Positions 1 to 12,053 of a stretch of 64,000 bases of DNA are shown piece after piece; position 1 is the stretch's first letter; each line of letters starts with the position of its first letter. The DNA comes from Apostichopus japonicus (taxonomy: Eukaryota > Echinodermata > Holothuroidea > Aspidochirotida > Stichopodidae), in NCBI RefSeq assembly GCF_037975245.1, contig NC_092563.1, positions 20,320,594 to 20,384,593 on the forward strand. Direction: 5' to 3'. The notes under the pieces are model-generated. The model searched no databases and was not told the DNA's origin. It saw only the letters and a list, made by a program, of their open reading frames with translations. The position numbers and the translations under genes are program-made.

Positions 1-1349
1 AAATCAACTGTAATTTGTTTTGGCAATAGTAGTTAAAACCCCACATCAAATAGAAGTGTAAATGATATACCGTTATAACTAATGAATTGAAAATGCCTTC
101 TTTTTTAATAATGTATTATTTATCCTCAGAAGAGAATACCTCATATAAGAAAAGGTTTGGCATTTACTGAATTATTCAAGTTCATTGGCATCATTCGGTT
201 GAGTCATATTTTAAAGATAAATAATGGAATGAAAAGCTACTCATTGCATAGGGCAAAGTCAAGGCACCCTAGCATTAAGGTCCCAAGTTCAAAGGGTCAA
301 TTATCAACTTCCTATTGTTTCGGTTTTTGCCTCTTTGCAACTCTTAATGAAGGCGGGGAGAGGCAGGACGTCTGGTGTGCCTTATGGCACCTGAGCGCAA
401 TAATCCGGCACATCTGAAAACCTAGGTATCCATATCACAAAAAGCCTGTTGTGTTGTCCTATTTGTGTACGATATAACTAATCGCCCATTTGTATAAGAC
501 GACGAATTGCTATGTTTCAATTCTAATTCGACAATGAGGGAAGATAAACAAAAAATCACATTGGAAGCGAAATTGCAGAATCTGGTTCCTCTAATGCTAG
601 ATATGTTTGTTCGATGGCCTACGACTTCGCCAGATACACCCTTCGACCAGATAAACACGGTGGTTTGTGACGTCATAAAGACGCAAGTTTGTAATATGTT
701 TACTCAAGGTTGCCTTCTCTTTAATCTAGGTATTGACTTGTCCTTGAAATGTAATAGAAATGTAATCCACGCTTATAGTTGACCGTCCCTTGTTTTAATT
801 GAAAGGTTTCTCAAAATAATTATTTCTTAGAATATGGTTTGCATCTACAGACTGAGGCTTAATGATTCTCAGATTATGCCAAAACAGAAATACATTTTCA
901 GCCGGCTAAATTTGGCATGATAATGTCATGCCCTCACTCGACTGTTGCCAGATACATTCATAACACGTAATCATACTTTAATAAAAACAAAAACATACAT
1001 GTCTTTGTCAATCAACATACTTTATATTGATGAGTGACGTCTGCGGCTAGTACAGATAACAATGCAATCACATTGTTATTTCAAATTAACAACATGAGAA
1101 CCGCTGGGTGACATTCGACACCATTTGTCCTCTTAATTGACAAAATTATACATGTTTCATTGTAAACGATTTACATTAAACTGGTTATAGGAATGGTCGT
1201 TCCGAACACTCTCCTTAAGTGAATGATGGTTCCTTAAAAACGTGACCAACACCTCTCTAATGAGCTTTACATCTGCACCCAACTATTATACAGTGGAATC
1301 GTTATCGAATTAAAATGCAAAAAGAGTAAAAACCAGTTATGTGTAATAA
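1..1349. other. No supported gene
   Basis: AT-rich sequence with only short ORFs that lack family resemblance or splice logic. I see no RNA gene or bounded repeat here. Confidence 0.5.
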
Positions 1350-2045
1350 TTATTCCATACAAGGATACTTAAAGCCAAGCGTATAGTTACAGGACATGGT
1401 TTCGGAGGCGATCACGTTAATCGGATTATCACCAAAGAGCATGAAATCCCGGAAGTAATCTGTTACAGTTCCAATTTGAACTGAGGTAGCGCAAGAATGT
1501 AAATCTAGTGGAATCCAAATTTGGCAGAGATTGGGCGCATAATGGCTCACTGCGCATTTCAATCTCTCTGCAGCTGCGCAGAACTTGTTAACAGTGGGAA
1601 GACGGTAACAATACTCGAAGTTCGGTTCCGGGGTACCAAGTTGCAAATCCTCTTGAACAAATTCGTCGAATTCGTGACGGACGGTATTTGGTGGAGGAAT
1701 ACATGGATGGTTTTGTTTTTCAAAAGTAACTCTCATTTCGTCTTCACCTATCTGAATGAAAGCCCCGCAGTCATCTAATTTGAGCTTATCAGCAGCAAGG
1801 TATGGGTAATGGATGTTCGGCTTGGGAAACTCGCCACGGCTTCGATCATAGAAGTTAGCGAGGGCCAAAGAGTATGATGGTGGTCCGTCCGGTTCGGTAG
1901 TCAGTAGCGGTATACTGACTGCGACTTCTATACCATAGTAAAGAGGGTTGTAAGGGTCGCTGTTGTCTTGGAAATCATAAAAAGTCATGTAACCAAAATC
2001 AATATATAGTGGGTGTTGTTTTTCTGTGAGTAACTCTGGAAACAC
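1350..2045 (-). CDS. Unrecognised cysteine-rich protein, probable terminal exon
   Basis: An uninterrupted minus-strand frame of about 230 codons ends in the stop after residues KYPCME. I do not recognise the family. The frame is rich in Cys, Pro, Tyr and Phe, with about nine cysteines spread through the second two thirds (for example DCGAF, HPCIPP, EYCYR, PNLCQ, HSCAT, MSCNY). This looks like a folded secreted or luminal domain rather than a chance ORF. The first codon of the longest frame is GTG, not ATG, and TGA lies in frame four codons upstream. The true 5' boundary is therefore probably a splice acceptor; CAG sequences lie at the start of the frame (CTCACAG before the codons KQHPLY, or TTTCCAG just upstream). 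It may be the last exon of a gene whose other exons lie at higher coordinates, or an old retrocopy. No partner exon was found. Confidence 0.5.
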   Translation of the reverse strand: MFPELLTEKQHPLYIDFGYMTFYDFQDNSDPYNPLYYGIEVAVSIPLLTTEPDGPPSYSLALANFYDRSRGEFPKPNIHYPYLAADKLKLDDCGAFIQIGEDEMRVTFEKQNHPCIPPPNTVRHEFDEFVQEDLQLGTPEPNFEYCYRLPTVNKFCAAAERLKCAVSHYAPNLCQIWIPLDLHSCATSVQIGTVTDYFRDFMLFGDNPINVIASETMSCNYTLGFKYPCME

Positions 2046-3734
2046 ATGGTAGTTTGGTCAAACTAACCTGGACCCTGTGCAAAGAGAAACGGTCAATATC
2101 AAAAGTTCAGTAGACAAGGAACATATAAGTAAAGCGATCACGAACCTAACTATTACTGTTGTGTATGGTAGACATTCAACTAGATTTAAGAATAGGAATA
2201 AAAATAAGAATAAAATAGAAATTTATGCTTTGTGTTTTTGTACTTTTCTTTACATGTTAACTCTTTTAAAGATAAGAAAACGCGCGAATATACTTAGAAT
2301 ATTGAAACAAATATTTTACGCAAGCTCGCGATGAAACTAGGTTAATATTTGATCTGGTAAATATGCTATGGAAGTGAGTGGGCCTAATTATTAGGACCCT
2401 CATGCACGGCCCGTTTGGCAATAATCATCTTACATTCGTTAATTTATTTATTTATTTACCTATTAATCGTTACATTTTGTCGATGGTAAGAGGTGAATGT
2501 GTACTTAATTTCGCATACGTCAGATTTAGACTCTTGCCATTCGTCTAGCTTCATCTGAACAACTTCTCTGTTTACTGGAATATAAAATCCTATCCCCTTC
2601 CCAGTGACCGCGAGTTACACTACCAATCACCGCCTGGCTCTATACTGCATTAATATCAAACAAATCCATAATGAGGAGATACAAAAGGTTTCGTATAACT
2701 CCATGATGGGGAATCAAAATAATATACGATTGAGTAGAGTGCTTCGACTGATAACGTTTAGAGCTATCTGTTGCATCAGTATATTTATATAAGTAAGAAT
2801 TTAGAAGGAAATATTGTTTTCGCATTAACAGCTGCCAAGTTTATGATATACTTCAACCGCAATGTTGCAGAGCCTTTAGTTGAATCATGTATGCTTGAAT
2901 GAATGAAATTCACTACATTTACTGGTATATACATGTGTGCTATACAAAAGAAAAAGAAAAATGTAATACTTTTCCAGACAGAATATACCATAAACACGCC
3001 CACACACTGTTTGGAAGCAATTTTCTGTGTGTTCTATGTATAATAAAAGAATATATCATTATTTTGCTGCTACTTTTATTGATACCCACGTTAACTACAA
3101 TTATATTAAAATATTAATATATCCTTATTCTTGAACCCTTAATTAAGAATCTTCTTCTCTTGCTTCTGCATGGCTACCAATCTATTCCGCAAAGTTAAAG
3201 GTACTGTATTGCCTCTTAAGACTCGCCTGGCTTCACTGGCTGGGAGAAGGCCGCAGTTCTGGCATATGGGGAAGGGAAGGAAATCCCCTGGTCTAGGAAA
3301 TACAGTGACCAGAGTACTTACAAGCTAAAGCCGTCGACGGTGGACGGCAAAGTCACCAAGGGGGTTGGGTGGGGGTGAGTGTGGGGTGGGGTTGGTATTA
3401 GTATAGAGTGGAAATTAGTGATGGGTGATGCCAAGTCTGAGGGTCCCAATGGCTGAAGTCAATCGCTCCTCTCCCGCTCGGTGTCCTGTTCTTGTTTTGT
3501 TTCTTTTTACCCGCCTTTTTTTCCTGCTGCCATCTGTAACAAACAGTATGTCGATATGTAAAGCACTCTTCGTCTATACTACTATCAAAGTCATGTTTAT
3601 GGGTTCAGAATCCAAACTTTTACTCCTCCCGAAGGTGTTTCACGGAGTGCATGCAGCTAGAACCCGGTCGATTTCCTTATACACATCAGAGGGCGGGGGG
3701 GGGGGGGGAGCTCACAATAACTCGTGGATCTCAT
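2046..3734. other. No supported gene
   Basis: AT-rich non-coding sequence with short ORFs only. A G homopolymer of about 14 bases lies near 3695, just before the LINE begins. Confidence 0.5.
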
Positions 3735-5592
3735 TAAGGGAGCTCAAAATTCGTGCTATGTAATCAGTAGTTTCACTTCTGAAATTGGGAAAACTACGTG
3801 GGACAATGTCCTAAACGAACCAGATGTTAATATTGCTTATAATACATTTTACTATTATTTCAATACTACGTATAATAATTGCTTTCCTACTCAAGTGTTC
3901 AATCCAAAAAAGAAACGTACTAAAAAACATCCCTGGATCACTAAGGGCATTTTAAAATCAATCAAAAGGAAGAACATATTATTTAGACGTTATTTGAAGA
4001 ATCCTACTGAACATACTAAGTCTATTTACAAAATGTACCGTAATAAATTAAACCATGTTATACGATGTTCCAAACGATTATACTTTTATGATAAATTCAA
4101 GCAGAGTAGAAACAACGTAAACAGTACTTGGAGTACAATTAATGAAATTCTCAATAAAAACGGTAAAGACTCATCATATCCAGCAACATTTAAAAATGAT
4201 GATTGCGAAATTAGCAATGATAATGACATCGCTAGCAACTTTAACAAATACTTTGTAAATCTTGGTTATAACCTCGCTAGTAAGATTAATATTAAACTAA
4301 AAGCGGACCATTTTTTACATAATAATGACAAGGTATGCCATTCCATATTTACATATCCAGTAACAGTAGAAGAAGTTTTAAAAGTTGCTCACACAAATGT
4401 GAAACCAAACAAAGCAGCAGGCTATGATGACTTTAAGCCAGGTATTATCAAACAAGTTATCCCATACATTGTAAAGCCTTTAACTCATCTCTGCAATATT
4501 TCTTTTAACACCGGCATTTTTCCGGATAAGCTTAAAATAGCAAAGGTAAAACCAATCTTTAAAAAAGGAGACCCCAGTCATTTTGAGAATTACCGCCCTA
4601 TATCTTTATTGTCAGTCTTTTCAAAAATCATTGAACGATTAATGTTTAATCGTATATACAGTTTTCTATGTAAATATAATGTTCTTAATAACGAGCAGTA
4701 CGGATTTCGTCCTGACCATTCTACAGAATTAGCTTTAGCAGATGCAGTCAACAAAATATATAATAGTCTTGATAAGAATAATACCTGTGTAGGCGTATTT
4801 CTCGACCTATCCAAAGCCTTTGACACCATCGATCATAAAATATTACTAAGTAAATTATTTTTTTATGGTATCAGAGGAACAACCCTAAATTGGCTAGATA
4901 GTTATCTTTCAAATAGATACCAGTACACTTTATATAAAAATTCTAAATCTGAACTTGCTAAAATCGCTTGCGGAGTTCCTCAGGGTTCTATACTAGGTCC
5001 ATTACTATTTATAATTTATGTCAATGATATCGTTAATGTCTCCGATATTGCTAAAACAATATTATTTGCCGACGACACAAATATTTTCTTCGATTCCCAA
5101 AATCTACTCTCATCACATAAAACTGTTTCTACTGAACTAACTAAATTTTCCAGCTGGTTTGCAGCAAACAAATTATCTCTTAATATAGAAAAAACTAATT
5201 ATATGGTGTTTAATGCTAGTCACTCATTCAGATGGGATCACAATATTACCATGAATGATAAAATTATTAATCGGGTTAACACTACTAAGTTCTTGGGTGT
5301 ACACATAGACAATAAACTTTCGTGGCGTGATCACATATCAGCAGTCTGTAACAGAGTGGCTAAAAACACTGGTATTATATGCAAATTAAAACATCATTTA
5401 CCTCCAAATATACTCAGAACACTCTATATAACTCTGATTTTACCCCAATTAACTTATTGCACGACTATTTGGTCAGGAACCTATTCTACAAATCTTAATC
5501 ATGTGTCCTCCAGAAGAGAGCTATCCGCCATATATCACATGCTGCACCACGTGATCATACTACCCCATTATACAAAAGATTACATTTATTAA
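3724..5592 (+). pseudogene. LINE reverse transcriptase, frameshifted
   Basis: This is the reverse transcriptase of a non-LTR retrotransposon, which copies element RNA at a nicked target. Visible RT blocks in order are KAAGYDDF, PIFKKGD and NYRPISLLS, the catalytic FLDLSKAFDTIDH, the block GVPQGSILGPLLFIIYVNDI, and the catalytic FADDTN near 5065-5082. A thumb region with TKFLGVHID follows. The first dozen or so codons are probably flanking DNA read through in frame. A frameshift lies near 5500-5515: downstream of it the family-like reading (QKRAIRHISHAAPRDHTTPLYKRL) continues in another frame, so the annotated end is not the natural one. It is further disrupted by the transposon at 5605, and is therefore dead. 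Confidence 0.9.
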
Positions 5593-7605
5593 AACTAAAT
5601 GATATAGGCCATCAGCTGAAGCTTAAAATGTGGCTGTAAAATCAGTTTCGTTCCAGCAACACCGGGTCTAGACTTTTAATGCATTTTTGGGTAGTTTAAT
5701 GCATCACAAACATTATATCAAAAGTTCTCCAAAAAATTTCCTGCAGTATTTTTGTAACGCACCCTTGAAATTGGGTGTGTTATGTAGACATTACGTGCTA
5801 CGATGCTATGTATTAGGAACACATGTGCTAACGTTAGATTTGGTACAGTGGTGCATACTTACCACTCTTTTCTTATATGTTTAATTACGACTGATATGTT
5901 TTTGTATAATAGTTGGGTCAGGGTTACAAGAATGGTGGAAGAGGATTCTGGTCTAAGGGTCAGTGAGGGTTGTTTTCAGGCATTACAAGTTGTGCCCTCC
6001 CTCCCCCCCCCCCCCCCTCCATTTTCGCCAAAATGGTAAAAAATCACAATTTCAACTTTGAAATATGAAATACAATTTTTGCACATTATAACTTAAGGGT
6101 TTTAATTATAAAAATGTACCACTTTTAATAAACTCAGATATAATGCTTTGTAATAAATCAAATATTTTTAGATTTTCCCCCTATGATATGAATGCATTTC
6201 GTCTGTGCATGTATGCGTAAATATACACATATAATGAAAAGTTCCTCTCCATAATTGTTACACTCCCCATCCAAACTGTTTTACACATGTGACCCCCTCC
6301 CCCTCTACTTTACATGTAGCTAAATCCCTAGTTACAGTGAGATGTGCCAATGCCCCAAGACCAGTGAGTTATTTCTTTTGTATAAATCAATATATAAGTT
6401 GGCACACTAAGACATCATGGCATATCGTAGATGTGAAATAAAGTTAGTCGGTATATATCCGTTACCTTAGTACTCTTTCTACAGTCTTCTGCAAAACTAG
6501 GTACTTTCTCCATGTTACGGAAACGACATGTTTATAATTCGTATTCCTGCAAAAAGTGTTTCCAAGGGAGTTAACGTATAAAAGAAAAGATCGACAAGGT
6601 TTCGAATGGTATTTTGAATAATAATAGTTCTATATTCTACAAATAATATGAATAATAAAGGTGAATGGTACAAATAAGTGAATAATGAAGACAGTTAACT
6701 TAAGCCCCAGATAGAAAGAAATAATGTATCTATTAAGACTGGGTCGATACACTCAATGGTGTAGTAGAGCTGGGCCTTTGCGATGATTCAAGATACAGGT
6801 TCTTCATCAAAAGGCGCGGCGAGGAATTAATAAGTGATTAAAAGTTCATCCAAGGACAGTTGTACTAGTTATAACAGGATCCACTTCAATTCACTGCATG
6901 GAAGTCAGATATGGTATGGAAAAGGGAAAGTCCATTCCGTAGTAGAGGTAAAGATAATTAGATGAAATAAAAGTCACTAAAGACTTGAATATCCTTCAGT
7001 CAAAACTTGAACAGATGCACAAAACGTGTTAACAATATGAACAAAACAGGTAACGAAATGTTACGGCAAAACAATAAAGAACCGTGATATTGGAACAGGG
7101 GCAGGGGCGATGGTTCCCCAACAACAGTATATAAATCTCTGACTGGTTTCAGGACGTGGTATTTGCGTCATCGTCTTCAGTAAATGTAGTTGTGAATATG
7201 CAAGAGGTACAGTAAAGCATGCCCATAACACCCTCCTCCCCCTTCCCCTCTCAGCAAAAAAAGTGTGATTTGAAGAAAATGTGGATATTTATCATAAGGT
7301 GTCTGGTAGGTAGGGTAATCTATGTAAAACTACTAATAGCTAAAATGAATATATGAATAAGATCATGTTTTCTGGTTCCTTTAAACTCTGGGGAACAAAA
7401 TAATGACAACATGACTTTGAAAAAGTTAACCCTCTTCACAAACTTCAAACTTGATTAAAATTTCAGACTAAGATATCAAGATTTAACACCATCACAGTTC
7501 ATCCTCCAAATCATCTTCCCCTGCATCAACAATCTCAACATCTTCTTGGAAGTTGCTGCAATTTCTATATTTACATAGGTCTGTACACGGTAGTTGTGCA
7601 TTCAT

Positions 7606-7890
7606 TCAGGAACATCTTCCTTTAAGACATTTGCCGACTCTACAGCTACTGCTGACACACTGAAGCAAAACATCTGGGTCAGGTGGCTTCGTCATCCAAG
7701 TGATTATAAGGTCATCATTTTCAAGTTTCCATCCATGTCCCTCTGGTGAGAGTGCATCAATCCTTTGCTGCAATGCCCTACTGTGAATAGCAGCCTGGTT
7801 GGTGCAGCGCTTAACATGCTGGATCAGAGCATCTTTTGTTGGTGGTAAACTCTGCTCTGAGGAGGAGATGAACAGAACACCTTGTACCAT
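7606..7890 (-). pseudogene. Degenerate C-terminal ORF of the transposon protein, Cys-rich end
   Basis: Ninety-four codons: PPTKDALIQHVKRCTNQAAI, then RALQQRIDALSPEGHGW, then DDLIITWMTKPPDPD, ending in a cysteine cluster (LLQCVSSSC-x5-C-x4-C). The last part resembles the Cys-rich tail of uncharacterised repeat-encoded proteins found in many copies in invertebrate genomes. It is on the same strand as the pieces at 8884-9442 and probably belongs to the same broken gene. Confidence 0.5.
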
Positions 7891-8883
7891 GAAATTGGAT
7901 ATTTTTGAGTCTCACATTTTATGATGGGGTACCAATATAATCACAATTCAGCTAGAAATATGTTGCAAATTACTTTAATAATTTCAATGGAAAGATTAAC
8001 CTGATATTGCATCTCAAAGCGTTTAGAGAATTTTTTAATTTTCCTTGGGGGAGGACCCCCATATTCCAAAAGTCCTAGATCCACCCCTGAACACTCAATG
8101 AACCACACATTGAAGAGAGTACTTTACCTTTCAAGATCTGTATGTCTTCCTTGTCAAGAATTGTATCTAGTTTCTTCAACATAGAGAGTGGTACCTCACT
8201 TCAATGGCAACACGGTCTTTTCCTCTAATATTCATAAAGTCTGGGCTCATCTTTTTTCCGCTCTGCTGCTTGTCGAAGCAATGCTTTAATAAAATGAAAT
8301 AAAAAAAGCAAATTGTTTTGCATTTTCTGTTGATCAAAATGTAAGTTTGAACAAATAAGAACTAAGACAATTTTATTTATATACCATGTGATCTGCTCAT
8401 CTTCTATGGACAAACAAAGACACATTCAAATTTTGCAAACCAGTGTCATGCAAAAAAGAATTAAAACAGGCTTTTTTTGACAGTACAGTACATTATCTCT
8501 AAATTTTATGGTTTAAATTATACAATGGTAGATTATATCTGTTACTAATAATAAAGGAGACAGATACTTGTTCATTTTGGTAAAGCTAGACAGGCTGACC
8601 ATAAGACCTTGCAAACCTAACCTTATTGCACCTTTGTTACACTTATTTTTCTAACTAATATAATATCTCTATCATTCAAATAAAGGGCCACAGTAAGAAA
8701 ACTATGAAGCCTGTATTTAACACTTAGGCTAGTGCCCCAGATGGAGAATTTGAAACAAATTTCCGTTCCTACCACCTTATAACAAAACAAATCAGATGAC
8801 CATCCCACTAATTATATTATGTTCAGGTCCAACACTGTGCCCTTTGACTTGGATTCTATCCCTCAAGAGCTACTGATCTGGCA

Positions 8884-9442
8884 TTATGCAACTTCTCTTA
8901 ACACTTCAACTATGACACAGAAGTACAAGTAGAGTCGTGTAGTATGCTTAGGCTTACCTCCATCGAAAGTCTCTGCCTGCTGCAGCTTGTCCTGCACCCG
9001 TTTGCAACGCCGAGTAATGTATTGTTTCTTTTCCCACATATAATAAATTGAACAGGCAATACACCAGAGCTTCTGCTTGGTTTCCTCGATCTTTTCCGTC
9101 AATTCTTCGTTTAAAATCATATGGGGTCTCCTCTGGAACTGTCCGTTTTCTTGCAGCAATGTGCTTACTATCAATGAACCGCCTGTAACACTTATCGTGG
9201 AACCCCATCATACTATGCTGTTGAACGCACGCTTGATCGTAGTAGGCCATGGAGTAATCAGTAGTACGGCAATATCACTGTCTCCGCCGCTGAGATTAAG
9301 CCAATCTTTAGCGCAGGAAGTAACTTAAGTCCATCGTTTATTCGTCAGTGCCTTGACTGCTTCAAATTTTACAGATTCAATGTGCACTGAGCACTGTAGA
9401 TTTCCGTGTGTCGGAGACTGACTAGCGCCCGTGGGAGCCGCC
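8884..9442 (-). pseudogene. Degenerate N-terminal ORF pieces of the transposon protein
   Basis: An ATG near 9442 opens MAAPTGASQSPTHG followed by CSVHIESVKFEAVKAL. After a break another frame (8954-9250) reads MMGFHDKCYRRFIDSKH, then KHIAARKRT. The histidine/cysteine pattern H-x3-CYRRF resembles N-terminal regions of uncharacterised transposon-linked proteins common in marine invertebrate genomes; this is from memory and unverified. Frame changes between the pieces mean either decay or small introns. The pieces read inward from the right TIR. Confidence 0.45.
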
Positions 9443-9747
9443 ATGTTTGTTGTTTTCTACAAAGATTGCACACAGAACTCATGGCTCATTGGACAATTCA
9501 TATCACATGGTACAGATATCTCACTGGCGCACAACTTTTGAACGTAAAACGGCAGGTTTCTTAACATACGCAATAAAAATATAGTTCGATCTTTCGAACG
9601 GAATTGCAAAAAAACTGCAGGAAAGTACATGGAGAACTTTTGGATCATTAATCTTAGTTAATTTATGTATTCAATGCTGTAGAGAAATTTTAGACCCGCA
9701 GTTGCTGGAACGAAACAAGCGAATTTCGACCTTCAGCTGATGGCCTA

Positions 9748-10297
9748 ATATTATAAGAGTCCAGCTTGCAACATTTGCATATAAAGCATGGAATGGATTG
9801 CTACCCGAGGCTTTTAAAGATTTTATATATAGTAATAGACTAATCCACAACCATCAAACACGCCTTTGTAATAACGCCCATGTTTTATCCCAACGAAGTA
9901 CTTTAAGTTCTTTTAACCCTCGTATTCGTGCTATAAAAACGTGGAATAATCTCCAGGATAATGCTAAGAATAAGCCTTCTTACTCTGTATTCAAAAGGAA
10001 TCTCCAAACTGTAATTATTTCTCACTATTTATGGATTTATTCTTGTGTGTGTTTGCGATTAAGATCATTATAAAGATTGTTAGGATTGCTTATTAACATT
10101 ATTAATTTCAAGTAAAGTCAATTCGATTATTTCATCATTGTAGATGCTACTATTAACTTTTCTTTTTCTATTCTTAAGTTTTTCTTTCTTTTTCTTTTTG
10201 GGGAGTCTCCTACTTTGTTAAGCCTTACAGGCTTTATAGGAAACTTCCCGTCACACTGTAAATTGTGATGAAACAAATAAATATACAAATACAAAGT
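9748..10297 (+). mobile_element. 3' part of the split LINE
   Basis: The frame at 9798-10073 (pseudogene remnant) reads LPEAFKDFIYSNRLIHNH, then STLSSFNPRIRAIKTWNNL and SVFKRNLQ, the usual C-terminal pattern of CR1/Jockey-type ORF2. The 3' UTR includes CAGGCTTTATAGGAAACTTC and ends with AATAAA-rich sequence. A C homopolymer of about 16 bases follows at 10339. Confidence 0.85.
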
Positions 10298-12045
10298 AGT
10301 TTTTATTTTTTATTCTCATCTTCTCAGCCTCGCACCCTCCCTCCCCCCCCCCCCCCCCCGAAGAAGAATATAACTTTTCAACTGAGTTGGAATAAGATTT
10401 TTTTTATAGCGTAATTTAACTAGGAACCGCGCCTGTATAGACCGTCGAGGCTATATGCCAAGTCAGCAGAATTAGCTAACTCATTTCCACTATTTTTAAT
10501 TTATAGTATATTTTGCACGTACATGCAACATAACAATATATGAAATTATACTGTTCATTCAGTTTGGTCACCAATGCAACTCATATATATAGTAGTTTTG
10601 AGACAGCTACCGATATGGTGCTAAGCCTGGGTGCTAGGCTGGTAGTCATGTTGTTGTTATAACCATGTTACTCATTATACCTCAAGTTCTAGCTTAGTAG
10701 TTATGTACATAATTATGTTCACATTTTTTTTGATATGTGATTAAGTTAACTGGTGCCAAGTACAGGACCGTAGCCTGCGGGAGCGGGGCAGCTGCCCCTG
10801 AGATTTCCACTTCCTAAATGAAAATGAAAATAATGTGAACAGCTGGACAGTATTTCAGTTAGTTTTAGCTAAATTTTCATATCATTTCTTCTGATTTCAT
10901 AAGTCAGTATTGTGCAACTTCAATATTTTCTGCACGTATTGTAGGAATGGGGTTAAAGGAGAACAGTTAATTTCAACCGCTCGTAGCTTATATGCACGAT
11001 CGCGGATGCGATGACAATGCGAATGTTTTGGGTTTTAAGAGTTTGGTTAGAATAACAATACACGTAGAGAGCTCCTAGGATATAACGTCTAATGTGAAAC
11101 AAAGGTTCATAGATAATATATGTATATTTCATGTAGGCCAATCAGTCCGTTATAAGCCTCTATATCGGTACCACAATGTTTTAACTAAGAATATTGATGC
11201 ACAGTCCCCTATATACACGGCCCACTCACTCATCTCATTGCCAAACCCCAAGCCCCTTTTCTGTTTGGAAGTGTGAATTTCTAAACATGATATCTCAAAA
11301 TAAAAATAAATGTTTAGATGCAACTTACAAGGCTTGGCAAAATGGGAGACATTTTTGGCAACAAGTGTCTTGCTACGCTACCCGCCAATTAATGGTGGCG
11401 CTCCGTTTAGATAATGTCATGATGGTCGCTTTTCGGAAATGGCCCAACCAAATAATAGTTTCTAAAGGAAGACCCTGATATATAGGCATATCAATGCATC
11501 ACTGTGTCACATTTGATGATACGTATGTTTCTCGATGCTCCCGGATGTTCAATAGATAAGTATTTCTTAATTAAAGTCCAATCACTTGTCAGATGTGACC
11601 AGGGACGTCCCTAGAGGGGGGTTTGGGGTGTCTCACCCCCCCCCCAATCTTGGTAAAAATGACGATAGTTGGAAAATTTGAGTGCGACAGTCGAAATTTT
11701 CGACTGTCGGAATTTCCGACTGTCGCCAGCTTCAATTTGGAATTTCCCACTATCGTACTCTAATATTTCTGACTGTCGCACTCTAATTTTCATATGTTCT
11801 TTTAATTTGTGAATGACATAAAATTTTCGATCAAAATTAACCTTTAATCAGTCATATTTACCACGTTTTCCTCGTCACATTGAGAAATTGTATCTCGCGA
11901 TCCTTATACTCCACCATACAAAACTTCGTATGATTTTGAATACTCTAAAAAAAATACAACGTTCGCCAGCTTCAATTCGGATAATTTATGTATTAATTTT
12001 GCTATTAGGTGGGTCGACCCTGTTCGCTTGCTTCAGGTAAGTTCA
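10298..12045. other. No supported gene; repeat debris
   Basis: Contains fragments resembling MITE ends (CAGGACCGTAGCCTGCGGG near 10763, CCAGGGACGTCCCTAGAGG near 11600) and the compound inverted repeat at 11674-11789. No coding family was recognised. Confidence 0.5.
11674..11789. repeat. Compound inverted repeat built from GACAGTCG
   Basis: Outer arms GAGTGCGACAGTC (11680-11692) and GACTGTCGCACTC (11771-11783) are perfect complements and extend further with mismatches. Inside, CGACAGTCGAA and TTCGACTGTCG form a tight hairpin, followed by another CCGACTGTCG. Probably a MITE core. Confidence 0.75.
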
Positions 12046-12053
12046 AGATATAC

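Larger units (their letters stand above)
5605..9747 (-). mobile_element. DNA transposon inserted in the LINE, 3-bp target duplication
   Basis: Both ends carry the inverted terminus TAGGCCATCAGCTGAAG. Patchy inverted similarity continues for about 160 bp, for example TTTCGTTCCAGCAAC, CGGGTCTA, CAAAAGTTCTCCA and TTTCCTGCAG on both sides. The direct repeat ATA flanks the element (5602-5604 and 9748-9750) and restores the LINE reading frame when collapsed. Degenerate minus-strand ORFs inside have no retroelement character. A 3-bp duplication fits PIF/Harbinger or CACTA-type elements, but I recognise no transposase motif and the superfamily is open. Confidence 0.85.
3735..10297 (+). mobile_element. 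CR1/Jockey-like LINE split by a DNA transposon
   Basis: The left part (to about 5604) carries a reverse transcriptase. The right part (from 9748) carries the matching C-terminus and a 3' UTR ending in AATAAATATACAAATACAAA at 10297. Removing 5605-9747 plus one copy of ATA rejoins the reading as KLNDI-IRVQLATFAYKAWNG, which shows that the two halves are one element. No endonuclease domain is visible, so the element is 5' truncated; the exact left edge is uncertain by tens of bases. The CR1/Jockey-group assignment comes from the RT motifs and is inferred. Confidence 0.85.

Noticed and set aside
3425-3763. ORF just upstream of the LINE
   Set aside because: Passes through a G homopolymer and into the LINE in the wrong frame.
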